Shown: positions 30,627 to 40,143 of the stretch, in pieces | Numbering within the stretch: the first letter of the stretch is position 1 | Layout of the letters: every line of letters starts with the position of its first letter | Notes under the pieces: generated by a model | The model's input: the letters and a program-made list of their open reading frames with translations, nothing else | Database searches by the model: none | What the model was told of the DNA's origin: nothing | Position numbers and translations under genes: made by a program | DNA from: Corallochytrium limacisporum | Lineage: Eukaryota > Opisthokonta | Length of the DNA: 64,000 nucleotides | Reading direction: 5' to 3' | Assembly: GCA_002811645.1 (NCBI GenBank) | Contig: PDIP01000020.1 | Span: forward strand, 112,305 to 176,304

Positions 30627-32336
30627 CTATGCCAGCCCCTCCAGGGCGACAATAAGAGTGTTGCTGTTGGCCCGTTCGTCCCAAAAGCTCGCACATTCCG
30701 ATGCTGAAATGATGCCGCTCATGACAAGAAGATGCACGGCAGAACGGTCGGTGTAAGTACCAGTAGCAGAGTTCATTAAGCTACCCATCATGCCAGATAG
30801 CCCGCTGCTGTGTTCGTGCAATAAATGGTGTACTTGCTGAAAGTTCCTTGCATTGCAGGCGGTGATCAAGGCGTTCATATCAAATCCATAATTCTGTGCA
30901 TACAAGAACACACTACTCGACCTCTTGAGGCATTCTGGAATTGTCTCCGCAAGGCCAGTTTCGATCTGCTTCTCGACACAATCTAGGAGGTATGAATCAT
31001 TGCTGATGCTGGCAATGAAGGCCAGGAACTTGGGCAAGAAGACTTTGCAAAGCTGTGGATCCTCGCTCAAAAAGTCTACAACAGCGTCATATACTGTTTG
31101 GTACATCGCATCAGGTTGATTGTACGCCATATTCACCAGCATTGCGCATCGCAATTGCATCTTCTCTTCACACGCATATAGTGCCATTGCTATCTGAGAC
31201 ATAGAGATCAAGTGTCGCAAGAAGAGGCCATCGGTATCTTTCTGGTTCTTAAGGAGGTCGTGGTAGCTAGCTAGCTCCTCCTCAGTGACCTTCCGAGTAC
31301 TCTTAGGCATGGGGTAATGCAAAGATGCGCTCAAGCTATAATTCAGGACTTCGCGTCTGAGCCCGAGAAGGCCGTTCTGCAGTTTTTTGCCAGCAATGGC
31401 ACGTACAGGGTGGATGGTCTGCCTTGCCTCTTCGGCTAGATGAACAGGAAAAGGATCGTTTGATGCTGTACTATGCTCATCTAGAGCCTTGGCATGAATC
31501 CACGCGTCACGTATCCGGTCTACGGTGCTGTCGTGGAAGCTCGTGCACCCAACACCGTTGGCTAGACGATCCAGAAATATTACAGAACACATTCGAGCAT
31601 TCTTAATGTTTCCATGCAGTGTACCCACTCTCTCAAGATATGCTTCAGCTAATACATTGCCAACAGTGCCAAGTGATCGGATGGTGCTTGCATGGGGTGT
31701 CCCCATACCGACATCCATTATATCTGCCACGGCACAAACTAGATGCTCAGTGCTTCTGTCTCCTGTGATTGTGTCGACACCAAGGGCCATGCGTGACTCT
31801 GAGCTTGTGGGGATCAGCAGCAGTCCTGACGGAGAGATCAAACATGGCCAGCGGCAATGTTTCAATCCTAGCTGCACAGGCATCTGCATACCACCCGTTT
31901 GTATTCCGCCCAGGCCTTTCCAAACAAGTCCCAGTTTGCTGTCATACATTTCCCTGCTCTTGCAACGAAATGTTGACCCACATAGTGTTATCCGTTTCAC
32001 TTTGTGATCCTTATGACATAATGACAACACATGTTGTGAACATGCCCTTAACTTCTCCTCGCTGTAAGTGCTCACCAAGAACATGATCAGCTTGGGTCCG
32101 AGATCTTCACTGTAGACATGTGACTCTTCATTGTCTACCAGAGGTCCAATCGCTATTGCACCTCGTTCGAGAAGCTCTGCAGGCCATGATTCTCCTACTA
32201 AGTTGTCAAGCACCTTGGCTGTATCGCTATCCCAGTATACACAGGTCTCACCCTCTACTATCTCCCCCAAAACAACGTCAAACGAACCTCTTGCTACCCG
32301 CTTTAGTCGGCCTTCAATCTGTTTTAGTAAGTCCAT
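30627..32336 (-). CDS. Sec1/Munc18-family protein, SCFD2-like
   Basis: Probable SM-family protein that controls SNARE assembly in membrane traffic. The 569-residue product is the usual SM size. I see an N-terminal domain with short strands and a CVYWDSD segment, a mid-protein VIFLDRLANGVGCTSFHDSTVDRI block resembling the SM-family VDRxxDxxxxxxH signature, a helix with MPKSTRKVTEEELASYHDLLKN that resembles the SCFD2 linker, and a C-terminal strand set, VHLLVMSGIISASECASFW, where SM proteins have a GGxTxxE-type segment. The region is more diverged than a typical Sec1 or Vps33. It is in tandem with OS-9 and divergent from the ankyrin kinase. Alternatives are other SM-fold paralogues. Confidence 0.6.
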   Translation of the reverse strand: MDLLKQIEGRLKRVARGSFDVVLGEIVEGETCVYWDSDTAKVLDNLVGESWPAELLERGAIAIGPLVDNEESHVYSEDLGPKLIMFLVSTYSEEKLRACSQHVLSLCHKDHKVKRITLCGSTFRCKSREMYDSKLGLVWKGLGGIQTGGMQMPVQLGLKHCRWPCLISPSGLLLIPTSSESRMALGVDTITGDRSTEHLVCAVADIMDVGMGTPHASTIRSLGTVGNVLAEAYLERVGTLHGNIKNARMCSVIFLDRLANGVGCTSFHDSTVDRIRDAWIHAKALDEHSTASNDPFPVHLAEEARQTIHPVRAIAGKKLQNGLLGLRREVLNYSLSASLHYPMPKSTRKVTEEELASYHDLLKNQKDTDGLFLRHLISMSQIAMALYACEEKMQLRCAMLVNMAYNQPDAMYQTVYDAVVDFLSEDPQLCKVFLPKFLAFIASISNDSYLLDCVEKQIETGLAETIPECLKRSSSVFLYAQNYGFDMNALITACNARNFQQVHHLLHEHSSGLSGMMGSLMNSATGTYTDRSAVHLLVMSGIISASECASFWDERANSNTLIVALEGLA

Positions 32337-32862
32337 GGTTGGGCATTATTCCCCAAACAGAAATTTCTGTGATCAACAGATCTCGCACATATGCGGCTTA
32401 CTACTTTTCATACAAATCGGCAAAATACCTGATCATAGCGCCATGGCCTGATATAGCAACTGAATTCCCGAGGTCCGGCGTGCAATGCAAAAATCCATGT
32501 AGTCGGTCGAGAAGCGGGGGGCGGTAACCAACCGCCCTCTCCGAGAAGAGAGCCGGTAAGGGTTCAGTTCCTTTAGGTGCCTTAAACCGCAACCTCCAAT
32601 CCTCCCCTCGGGGGACTACCCGGTTGGGCCAGACCCACTGCTGCCGCGGTCACAGGCACACAATGTGGCGTTGGTATTTAAACGGATTGCCGGTGCAAAA
32701 GGGCAAATTGAAATTGAAATTGAAACAGAAATAGAAATAGCCTTTAACAGTTTATCTCCTTTTTGCGACGTAGATCAGACTACACAACAAAGCGGAAAAC
32801 AATGAACGTAACATAAACTACAGGAGTGTACTGTAATCGGCTTTGCTCAGGAAAGCAAGACC
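32337..32862. promoter_or_regulatory. Divergent spacer SM gene / ankyrin kinase
   Basis: 526 bp between two divergent ATGs. It holds a GGGCGGT-AACCA-ACCGCCC inverted repeat near 32517-32535 and a run of GAAATT/GAAATA units at about 32708-32740. Both could be promoter elements, but I cannot assign factors. No gene is supported. Confidence 0.4.
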
Positions 32863-35325
32863 ATGGGCTCCTTCCAGTCAAGACCAAAGGGTTTTATCAG
32901 GGACAGTTGGCTTAAAGGTCATCTACAGGAAATCGTTAACCTTGGACAAGATCAAGAATTTGAGAGACAGAATCTATTGAGTGAACCTGCTGAAAGCTGG
33001 CATGAAGTATTACGCGCCTCACACGAGCAAGACATTGACGCACTGCGTAGCTGTACTTCAAGAGGACGTGAATCATCAGAAATTCGTACACCAACAGGTC
33101 ATGCAGCACTACATATTGCAGCGGTGGCTGACCTGATTGCAGTGGCGCAAGTATTGGTAAACTCTGGTACGGATTCCCCAGACGTGAAAACGCCCTTGGG
33201 AAACAATGCCTTGCACCTTGCGGCCTTCCACCACGCAAACAATGTGCTAGATTATCTGCTGGACCTAGTCTGCGGGCAGAAAGGGGACCATGAAAATTGT
33301 CTATCTGTGACAAACCGTCTAGGATTTACACCACTTCACTGTGCTGTAATTGCCGGTAATTTTAGGGCAATCGAGCTGCTTATGGGCTGTGGGGTGAGCA
33401 GATCGGAACGAACAAACGATAAGTCTGACTCGGCATTGCATCTTGCGGTACTATGCAAGCATACAGATATTGCTGTGTACCTCAACGATGATGATTGTGC
33501 TGTGATGGTAAACAAGGACAGTGAAACTGCTCTCCATACGGCTGTTGGTCTTGGGGACGAAGACCTTGTCTCCGCGCTTTATACACCTCTAAGTTTGGAA
33601 ACCAAGGTTAAAGTCAATGAACTGAGAGACAATGAAGGGTTCGCCCTTATGCACATCGCTGTCAAGGCAGGAAATCTTTCCGTTGTAGAGATTTTGATGG
33701 AGTGCCTTCGCGGCAACCCCGACTTTGATCTCTACAAATTGCTGAACAATTTTGGAGACAATGTCTTGCATTTGGCTTGCTACTACGGTCACGAAAACAT
33801 TGTACACTATCTGGTGGACCACTTTGGGTTCGGACCAGGTAACTATCCCAACCATTTTGGAGACTTGCCGCTACACTGTGTGTGTCGAAGAGCAGACGCA
33901 GTCCAGCTGACAACTTTTCTTTGCAATATGGAGGAGGTAAAGATCAACGCCGTCAGCAGCGGACCTCATCAGGACGGTCACACTGCTTTGCATACTGCCT
34001 GCTATTTTGGACACATTGATGTCGTGCAGGTGCTGATTTCACACGGCGCTGATCCTACAATTGAAACTATTAAGGAGAAGACTCCGATTGACATGGCCTA
34101 TGATCAAGGATTTGACTCCCTGGTCACGGCGCTCCAGGGGCATCTGTTTAACATGGCCAATGACATTGCTACCACAAGCATTGCATGGCCATATCAAGGA
34201 ACAGTAAAGAACCCTCAGTACATGGTTCCAAGTTCACGGGGCAAGCTTAGGGCTGTGATTAAGGAGAAGGTGCAGCTGATGAACTTGAAAGCCATCTTGC
34301 CGTCTCATTTCCAGGTCAAATTCGACGAGATCATCTTTGAAGCCTCAATTGGCAGTGGCTCTTTCGGTGATGTATACCGAGGAACACTACATAATGAGCG
34401 TGTGGCCATCAAGCGTTTGCGAACTGGAAGTATCCGTGGTATTTCTGACGTAGAGCTGTTCTGTCGCGAAGTGGCAGTGATGAGCAAAGTCAGCCATCCA
34501 TCAATTGTGCGCTTTTGTGGATGCTGTTTGCGTGACCCTCGGAAGTTCTGCTTGCTGACAGAGTTTATGTCTGGTGGCACACTGTATAATCTTTTGCACA
34601 TCGAACGAAAGCTATTGGATCTCAATGCAAAGCTGCGTATCATTCTCGACATCGCGCAGGGACTTGCGTACTTGCATGGCCTAGATCCCAAAATTATTCA
34701 TCGAGACTTGAACTCTTTGAATATTCTGCTCGATGAATACGGTGGGGCAGCAATCAGTGACTTTGGTGAGTCCAAGATCTTTACGCCAGAGTCACGAAAC
34801 AATATGACAAAGTACCCAGGTAATTTGCGATGGATGGCGCCGGAGGTATTCAGTGGCACTGCTGCATACACAGAAATGGCTGACGTCTTCAGTTTTGGCT
34901 TGGTCCTCTGGGAGACGCTCATGTCGCAGCTGCCCTTTGAACACCTAAAACCACCTGCAGCAGCATCAGAAATGGCACACAACAAAAAGAGACCACCAAT
35001 TGCATCGCAGTTGCCGCGTCGCTTACAGATGCTGCTTAAGGAATGCTGGCAACACGTACCTGAGCGACGCCCTTCCATGAGTACTGTGGTGAAGACTCTG
35101 CTAAAGTATATGCGGACTGTGGACGGCAACGAGATCCAAGCAGTAGTACGTGGAAATCGGAAGAGTCATGTCTACCTTCCGGCCATTGGGAGCACCAGCA
35201 GCGACAAGGTCGGGCATCACCATCACCACTTAGAACCTTCGCATGAAGAACCTGCCAGCCGTTCAAACTCTGGAGATCATTTGTCTAACGAGGGTCAAGG
35301 CGAAACGACGTCAATAGGTGGCTAA
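32863..35325 (+). CDS. TNNI3K: Ankyrin-repeat TKL kinase, TNNI3K-like
   Basis: Serine/threonine or dual-specificity kinase of the tyrosine-kinase-like group. The 820-residue product begins MGSFQSRPK, with Gly2 as a possible N-myristoylation site; human TNNI3K has a similar MGxxxSRP start. About nine ankyrin repeats (about 65-430) are followed by a linker and a kinase domain (about 485-750): glycine loop IGSGSFG (496-502), VAIKR, HRDLNSLNILL (His613, Asp615) and DFGES (Asp633), then NLRWMAPEVF. The PGNLRWMAPEVF and HLKPPAAASEMA segments match TNNI3K specifically. A His/Ser-rich tail ends the protein. The start context, gaccATGG, is ideal. It converges on the calcium channel with 78 bp between stop codons. 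Confidence 0.93.
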   Translation: MGSFQSRPKGFIRDSWLKGHLQEIVNLGQDQEFERQNLLSEPAESWHEVLRASHEQDIDALRSCTSRGRESSEIRTPTGHAALHIAAVADLIAVAQVLVNSGTDSPDVKTPLGNNALHLAAFHHANNVLDYLLDLVCGQKGDHENCLSVTNRLGFTPLHCAVIAGNFRAIELLMGCGVSRSERTNDKSDSALHLAVLCKHTDIAVYLNDDDCAVMVNKDSETALHTAVGLGDEDLVSALYTPLSLETKVKVNELRDNEGFALMHIAVKAGNLSVVEILMECLRGNPDFDLYKLLNNFGDNVLHLACYYGHENIVHYLVDHFGFGPGNYPNHFGDLPLHCVCRRADAVQLTTFLCNMEEVKINAVSSGPHQDGHTALHTACYFGHIDVVQVLISHGADPTIETIKEKTPIDMAYDQGFDSLVTALQGHLFNMANDIATTSIAWPYQGTVKNPQYMVPSSRGKLRAVIKEKVQLMNLKAILPSHFQVKFDEIIFEASIGSGSFGDVYRGTLHNERVAIKRLRTGSIRGISDVELFCREVAVMSKVSHPSIVRFCGCCLRDPRKFCLLTEFMSGGTLYNLLHIERKLLDLNAKLRIILDIAQGLAYLHGLDPKIIHRDLNSLNILLDEYGGAAISDFGESKIFTPESRNNMTKYPGNLRWMAPEVFSGTAAYTEMADVFSFGLVLWETLMSQLPFEHLKPPAAASEMAHNKKRPPIASQLPRRLQMLLKECWQHVPERRPSMSTVVKTLLKYMRTVDGNEIQAVVRGNRKSHVYLPAIGSTSSDKVGHHHHHLEPSHEEPASRSNSGDHLSNEGQGETTSIGG

Positions 35326-35403
35326 CTGTAAAATGTAAATGATGTATTTAAATATATGCTAGTATGATCTTATCAACTATGAAAACAGGTTGTAAATATG
35401 TTT

Positions 35404-38400
35404 CTACTCGTCCTCCTCTTCGAGATGAGGCAGTGCTTGGTCAATTTTCTTTGCGGCCAGGTTCTTACGGACCGTCATCAATTCGCTCAGGCGCCTTCTA
35501 GCCTTGCGATGTCGCCACACCATTGCAATCATTTTCGCTGCATACCATTCGCGAGTAGACATGCTGTCTTCCTCCTCCCAATCTCTCAGCTTGTCAGTGT
35601 CAGAGCCAGAAGCGGCTGATGCTCTGCATTCAGCCAGATCAATCTTCACGGATTGCCGTCGTTCATCAACATCTTTGATGGACTCATGCTGGTCTTCATC
35701 AGTGCCTGTTGACGTGTTGTCAATACTCATGGTCGATGTGTCTGACGTCCGGGTATCTTTGTGCAATTCATTGGTCTCCGGGTCATCACCGCCTTTCTTC
35801 AAATAGTAGTACATCTTACGCGTGGTATGATTTTGGAATGCATGGTCACCGCTGAGAATCATTCCTACAAGGGCTTCGTTATACTTGACGTAAGGCATGC
35901 CTTTTTTGACTCCAGACATGCTCGGAATATTCTTTGGAAAGTGTAGCGGAATGCAAGCATTACGCAGTTTACACATGATAGCTTGCTGTGATGCGTGCTT
36001 GCCGCAGCCCACCGGGGGTTCCATCACTGCCATCAAGGTCTCCAACTCCTTCAGAGAAATAAAGCCCGTGGCATAAACATCGATCTTTTCCCATTTTTGG
36101 CCGAATCGAGCGAGTTTAGTAGTGGTCAAATAGGCTGGGTCAGCTGTCAGGTATTCAAAGTAGTCAAGAACCACGGCAGTAAATACATTCAAAGCCAGGA
36201 AGGTCGACATAAAGACAAAGAAGATCATGAAGGGGATTGCAGTCCAAGATCCACCCGGATTATTGACCATGGCTTCGGTTATACCGAACCAATCCTCTCC
36301 CGTGGAGCACACAATGAGAGTTTGTGTGGCACGAGGGAACGAGCTGAAATTTTGCCACCTGTTAAGCGCAGTGTTAGGATCTTGTTCGATGCTACCGTAC
36401 GCACCGACACCAACGGTGGCGAATCCGTAGTACACAAAGCAAACAAGGACCAATACACTTGGTAAAGACTTCATGCTGGCACGAAGTGTCCACAGCATCT
36501 CCCGTACACTACGAACAGCGGCCATGATTCGGATCAAGCGGAATACTCGCGCAATGCGGAAGAATGTGACGCGTTCCACAACCAGATCGATAATACTGCC
36601 CACAATGATCGCAAAATCGAACTTGTTCCAGTCGTCGACAAAGTATTCAAAACCATAGGCCAGTAATTTCAGCATGGCTTCGCAAACGAATATGGCAGTG
36701 AATACCATATTGCTGATCTCAATCACGGTCTCATGTGTTTCTGACATTCCAGAATATTGGGTGGCCAGGAAGGCGATATTGAGCACAATCATAGAGAAGA
36801 TGAAAATTTCAAACTTTAGACTGGTCACAAAATCATGAATCGATGCTTGCCATCGCGTTAGCGGCTTCCGACAATATTTCAATTTTGCCGTCTGTGCAAA
36901 GTGTACGCAGCGATCCAGGCGGAGCTCGACATAGTCGCCATCCACCTTTACGGTCTTGTCAGCCTCACTGGCCTCTCGGAACACCCCGACGACCGTACCG
37001 GTGAAGAAGGAAACCAAGAAAAGCGATACAACAGTAAGGTACGAAACCATAAAGAGGGCTGCTGGCCATGGGTCAGCAAACTCTTCCTGTGCACATCCAG
37101 TGCATGATGAATTTACCATATCCTCCATTACCTCAGGCCAGCCTTCGAATGTTGCAAGTACAAAGAGTGTAAACAGTGCGTTTGCGACATTATCGAAGTT
37201 GAGGAAGGCGTTTTCCCACTCGCGGTCGACTGTAGCGCCATCAGTATCCACAAATGTGCCATTGCATTCCGTATAGAGCTTGACAGATGGATCGTTGCAG
37301 TTGCCAAAGCTGCCCCTGTAGAGGTACACTCCTATAAGGGCGAAAATGTACATGATCAATAGCATACAGGTAATGACGTATCCAACAGATGCAATGGAAT
37401 GCCAAGCGGCCCAGATGACCTTTCGCAGAGCAACAAACGCGGAGACACTGCGAAGTGGACGGAACGCGCGGAGGATACGGAATGAGCGTAGGTATATGAA
37501 CCCTGCCTTGTCAGCAATTAGACCGATGAGTAGAATTATGGTGAGAATGAAATCCATACGATTCCATCCGTCAGACCAATACTTCTTCCACCCCCAGGCC
37601 GAAACCTTAAGGATAATCTCCATGCAGAAAAGAACAGAGAAGGCAACATCTACCCAGATCCAAATGTGATCGTACTGAGGATAGTCCTCCTCAAAGATCA
37701 GCATCACCGCCGAGGCGAAAATGATAAACAGGATTGCCCGATCAAACCATTTGTTGTCCACAATCGGAGACGTCCACTGCTTGATAGTGGATCGGTGCTC
37801 TTCGTTCATATTGAAGCGATCCATGAATTCATGTACACGAAGTTTACAATGCAACCATGGCACCTTCACGTGGGTGTTCCAAACCCTGTTGAACTTCTTG
37901 CGAAAGCGGGCCGCTTGGGGACTTGTTTTCACCTCCATCTCTTTCATCAGTTGGTCGTACCTCTCAACCTCATTGACAGCTATGGCCAAAGCTACATTCA
38001 GTAGAATAAATGTTCCGAGGAAGACAAGGATCACAAAGTATAGCGAAGATACCAGTGGCAATCCAGTTTCAGGAATGACATCGTACATCACATCATTCCA
38101 ATTCTCTCCACTAATGACTACCAAAGTTGACAACAGTGATCGACCGAAATTACTGAAGTTGTAAAAGCTGTCCTCTCCGTATTGGCCGAAGACATGAAGC
38201 CCAAAGATTGCAAACATTAGAATGGTGATTGCGATCAGCAGAAACAAATGGGCACTCACCTTCAGACTGCTGACAAGCGCTCTCGAAAGTCCAACGATTT
38301 GGCGAGATAGGTTCCATCGATTCAAAATAGAAAACAAGCGGAATGCTCGCAGGGCCAGCAGGCCCTGAGCCGAATCTGTAGTACCGGATGCGTCCAAGAT

Positions 38401-40143
38401 GAAAGCCATTACTGAAAGAAGCGTAATGATAAAATCAATCCAGTGCGTTGGAACAGCGAAATAGTCCTTAATACCTAGGGCAGGGATCCGAATACAACAC
38501 TCAATCACGAAAATGAAAGTAGTGATTAAGGTGCCTACCAGGAGAATGTACTGCAAGTATTCATCTTCTGGCCAATGATTAAGTGACAAAATCAACAAGG
38601 TTGCGATAATGTTGAGATCAATCGTCAGTTGGAACAGAACACTCTCATCTATCCTCCTGGAAGGGGCATAGTACATGGTCTTCCAATTGTCGCCTACCCA
38701 ACCCTTTGCATTCAGATCCGGTTCATCCACCTCCTCATCACCATCCTCCAATTTGTCAATTCGCATTGGAGACGTTCCTTTCTCGACATTCTCAGATTCC
38801 CCAATATTGTCGAAATCTTGCAAAGTTGTCTCTAACTCTTGTTTCCCCAAGTCTTCTTCTGTGATGGCTTTGTCAACCCATGCCATGTATCCATTCAGGT
38901 GATCATTGACCATGGCCTGAACAAATCTCTGTTCTTTCTGTAGTTGCTGCATACTGCGAGCTCTCTCACGATGAAATTCTCCAGCGATGACGCCTAAGAA
39001 AAGATTCACCAAAAAGAAAGAGCACAGGAAGACAAGGCTCAGGTAGAACACCCATGTCCAATCGTCCACTGCATCCTGTGTCCAGTACATTACTTCGGCC
39101 CATCCTTCCAGGGTGGAACACTGGAAAATAGTCAGCAGCGAGAACCCGATGTTGTCATAGTTTGTCACCCCATCATTAGGTGACTGGTCACTTGCAATAC
39201 ATACCGCATCTCCCGAGCACGTGAAGCCAGAATTCTCCAAATCACAGGGACCAGCCAATGGTGCGGGCTCCTCAATGACGGTACCATCTGGAAGCGCACA
39301 CACTGAGTTCAAGTCTCCAGCAAAGAATTCCAGACCTGTGATGGCCCAAAGTAAGAGAGTGGTAGCATACATAATGAAAATGATCGCCAACTTGGGCACC
39401 GAATTCATCAGAGATACGACGATCAATGTGAGTCTAGGTGACAGGCCAATCAATCGGACCAACCGCAGGGCCCTCAGGGCAAAGAAAGCACTGATGTTCT
39501 GACCGATCTGTTGGAAGATCAGGTCGACCCAACCCAGAATCACGATAAGAAAGTCAAGTCGATTCAATAGCGCCCGGAAATAAGCATTCTCGTCCTGCCA
39601 GCCGCCATATGCTACTAGTTTAACCAGGGCTTCCACAGAGTATATGGCCAGGAACAACTTTTCCAGTTGAGCCAGTTGGCGATTGGGGTACTCATCGGCA
39701 TCAACTTCAGGTTGATAAAGTGCAAGACAAATAATGTTCACAACGATCGTAAATGCGATGAACCTCTGTGTGTACCGATGTTCTACAAAATTGATACAAA
39801 ACTGGCGAAACGGATTTTTTAACTTGAAAAGATAGAGACTCCGTGGACCCCGGGGAAGACCAGTCGTGTCCTTGCGATTGAAGTTTTTTGAAATCCTGAG
39901 GGCCTCCTTTTGTTTCCATTCGTCATTCTGCAGCATGTCATTGTGAAACTTTTCTTTGGCCTCTTCGCTGAGATCATAATGGGAAAACCAGCGACTAGCT
40001 CTGTCGTGTATCCTTGAACTAATTGACCTGCGTGGAGAATTAGACTGTCCCGACGGCCAGGCCTGTAGTGAGCCGTCCGAGTGATGCAACGGGTTTAGGG
40101 ACTCCCGTTGATCACCAGGAGGGCCTGGTGAGTGTGTGGCCAT
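35404..40143 (-). CDS. Voltage-gated calcium channel alpha-1 subunit (four-domain, EEEE filter)
   Basis: Plasma-membrane pore subunit. From the first ATG (40143, context gacATGg) the product is 1579 residues, with four six-helix domains. Pore-loop residues are Glu346 (STLEGWA), Glu680 (SGENW), Glu1000 (TFEGWP) and Glu1283 (STGEDW), the EEEE pattern of calcium channels rather than DEKA sodium or mixed filters. S4 helices carry Arg or Lys every third residue in domains I, III and IV; domain II is poorer. The I-II linker contains HLNGYMAWVDKA, the pattern of the beta-subunit interaction site (about 408-427). The proximal C terminus has an EF-hand-like region and an IQ-like stretch, AAKMIAMVWRHRKARR. 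Cav1/Cav2-like is likely; subtype is uncertain. Confidence 0.94.
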   Translation of the reverse strand: MATHSPGPPGDQRESLNPLHHSDGSLQAWPSGQSNSPRRSISSRIHDRASRWFSHYDLSEEAKEKFHNDMLQNDEWKQKEALRISKNFNRKDTTGLPRGPRSLYLFKLKNPFRQFCINFVEHRYTQRFIAFTIVVNIICLALYQPEVDADEYPNRQLAQLEKLFLAIYSVEALVKLVAYGGWQDENAYFRALLNRLDFLIVILGWVDLIFQQIGQNISAFFALRALRLVRLIGLSPRLTLIVVSLMNSVPKLAIIFIMYATTLLLWAITGLEFFAGDLNSVCALPDGTVIEEPAPLAGPCDLENSGFTCSGDAVCIASDQSPNDGVTNYDNIGFSLLTIFQCSTLEGWAEVMYWTQDAVDDWTWVFYLSLVFLCSFFLVNLFLGVIAGEFHRERARSMQQLQKEQRFVQAMVNDHLNGYMAWVDKAITEEDLGKQELETTLQDFDNIGESENVEKGTSPMRIDKLEDGDEEVDEPDLNAKGWVGDNWKTMYYAPSRRIDESVLFQLTIDLNIIATLLILSLNHWPEDEYLQYILLVGTLITTFIFVIECCIRIPALGIKDYFAVPTHWIDFIITLLSVMAFILDASGTTDSAQGLLALRAFRLFSILNRWNLSRQIVGLSRALVSSLKVSAHLFLLIAITILMFAIFGLHVFGQYGEDSFYNFSNFGRSLLSTLVVISGENWNDVMYDVIPETGLPLVSSLYFVILVFLGTFILLNVALAIAVNEVERYDQLMKEMEVKTSPQAARFRKKFNRVWNTHVKVPWLHCKLRVHEFMDRFNMNEEHRSTIKQWTSPIVDNKWFDRAILFIIFASAVMLIFEEDYPQYDHIWIWVDVAFSVLFCMEIILKVSAWGWKKYWSDGWNRMDFILTIILLIGLIADKAGFIYLRSFRILRAFRPLRSVSAFVALRKVIWAAWHSIASVGYVITCMLLIMYIFALIGVYLYRGSFGNCNDPSVKLYTECNGTFVDTDGATVDREWENAFLNFDNVANALFTLFVLATFEGWPEVMEDMVNSSCTGCAQEEFADPWPAALFMVSYLTVVSLFLVSFFTGTVVGVFREASEADKTVKVDGDYVELRLDRCVHFAQTAKLKYCRKPLTRWQASIHDFVTSLKFEIFIFSMIVLNIAFLATQYSGMSETHETVIEISNMVFTAIFVCEAMLKLLAYGFEYFVDDWNKFDFAIIVGSIIDLVVERVTFFRIARVFRLIRIMAAVRSVREMLWTLRASMKSLPSVLVLVCFVYYGFATVGVGAYGSIEQDPNTALNRWQNFSSFPRATQTLIVCSTGEDWFGITEAMVNNPGGSWTAIPFMIFFVFMSTFLALNVFTAVVLDYFEYLTADPAYLTTTKLARFGQKWEKIDVYATGFISLKELETLMAVMEPPVGCGKHASQQAIMCKLRNACIPLHFPKNIPSMSGVKKGMPYVKYNEALVGMILSGDHAFQNHTTRKMYYYLKKGGDDPETNELHKDTRTSDTSTMSIDNTSTGTDEDQHESIKDVDERRQSVKIDLAECRASAASGSDTDKLRDWEEEDSMSTREWYAAKMIAMVWRHRKARRRLSELMTVRKNLAAKKIDQALPHLEEEDE

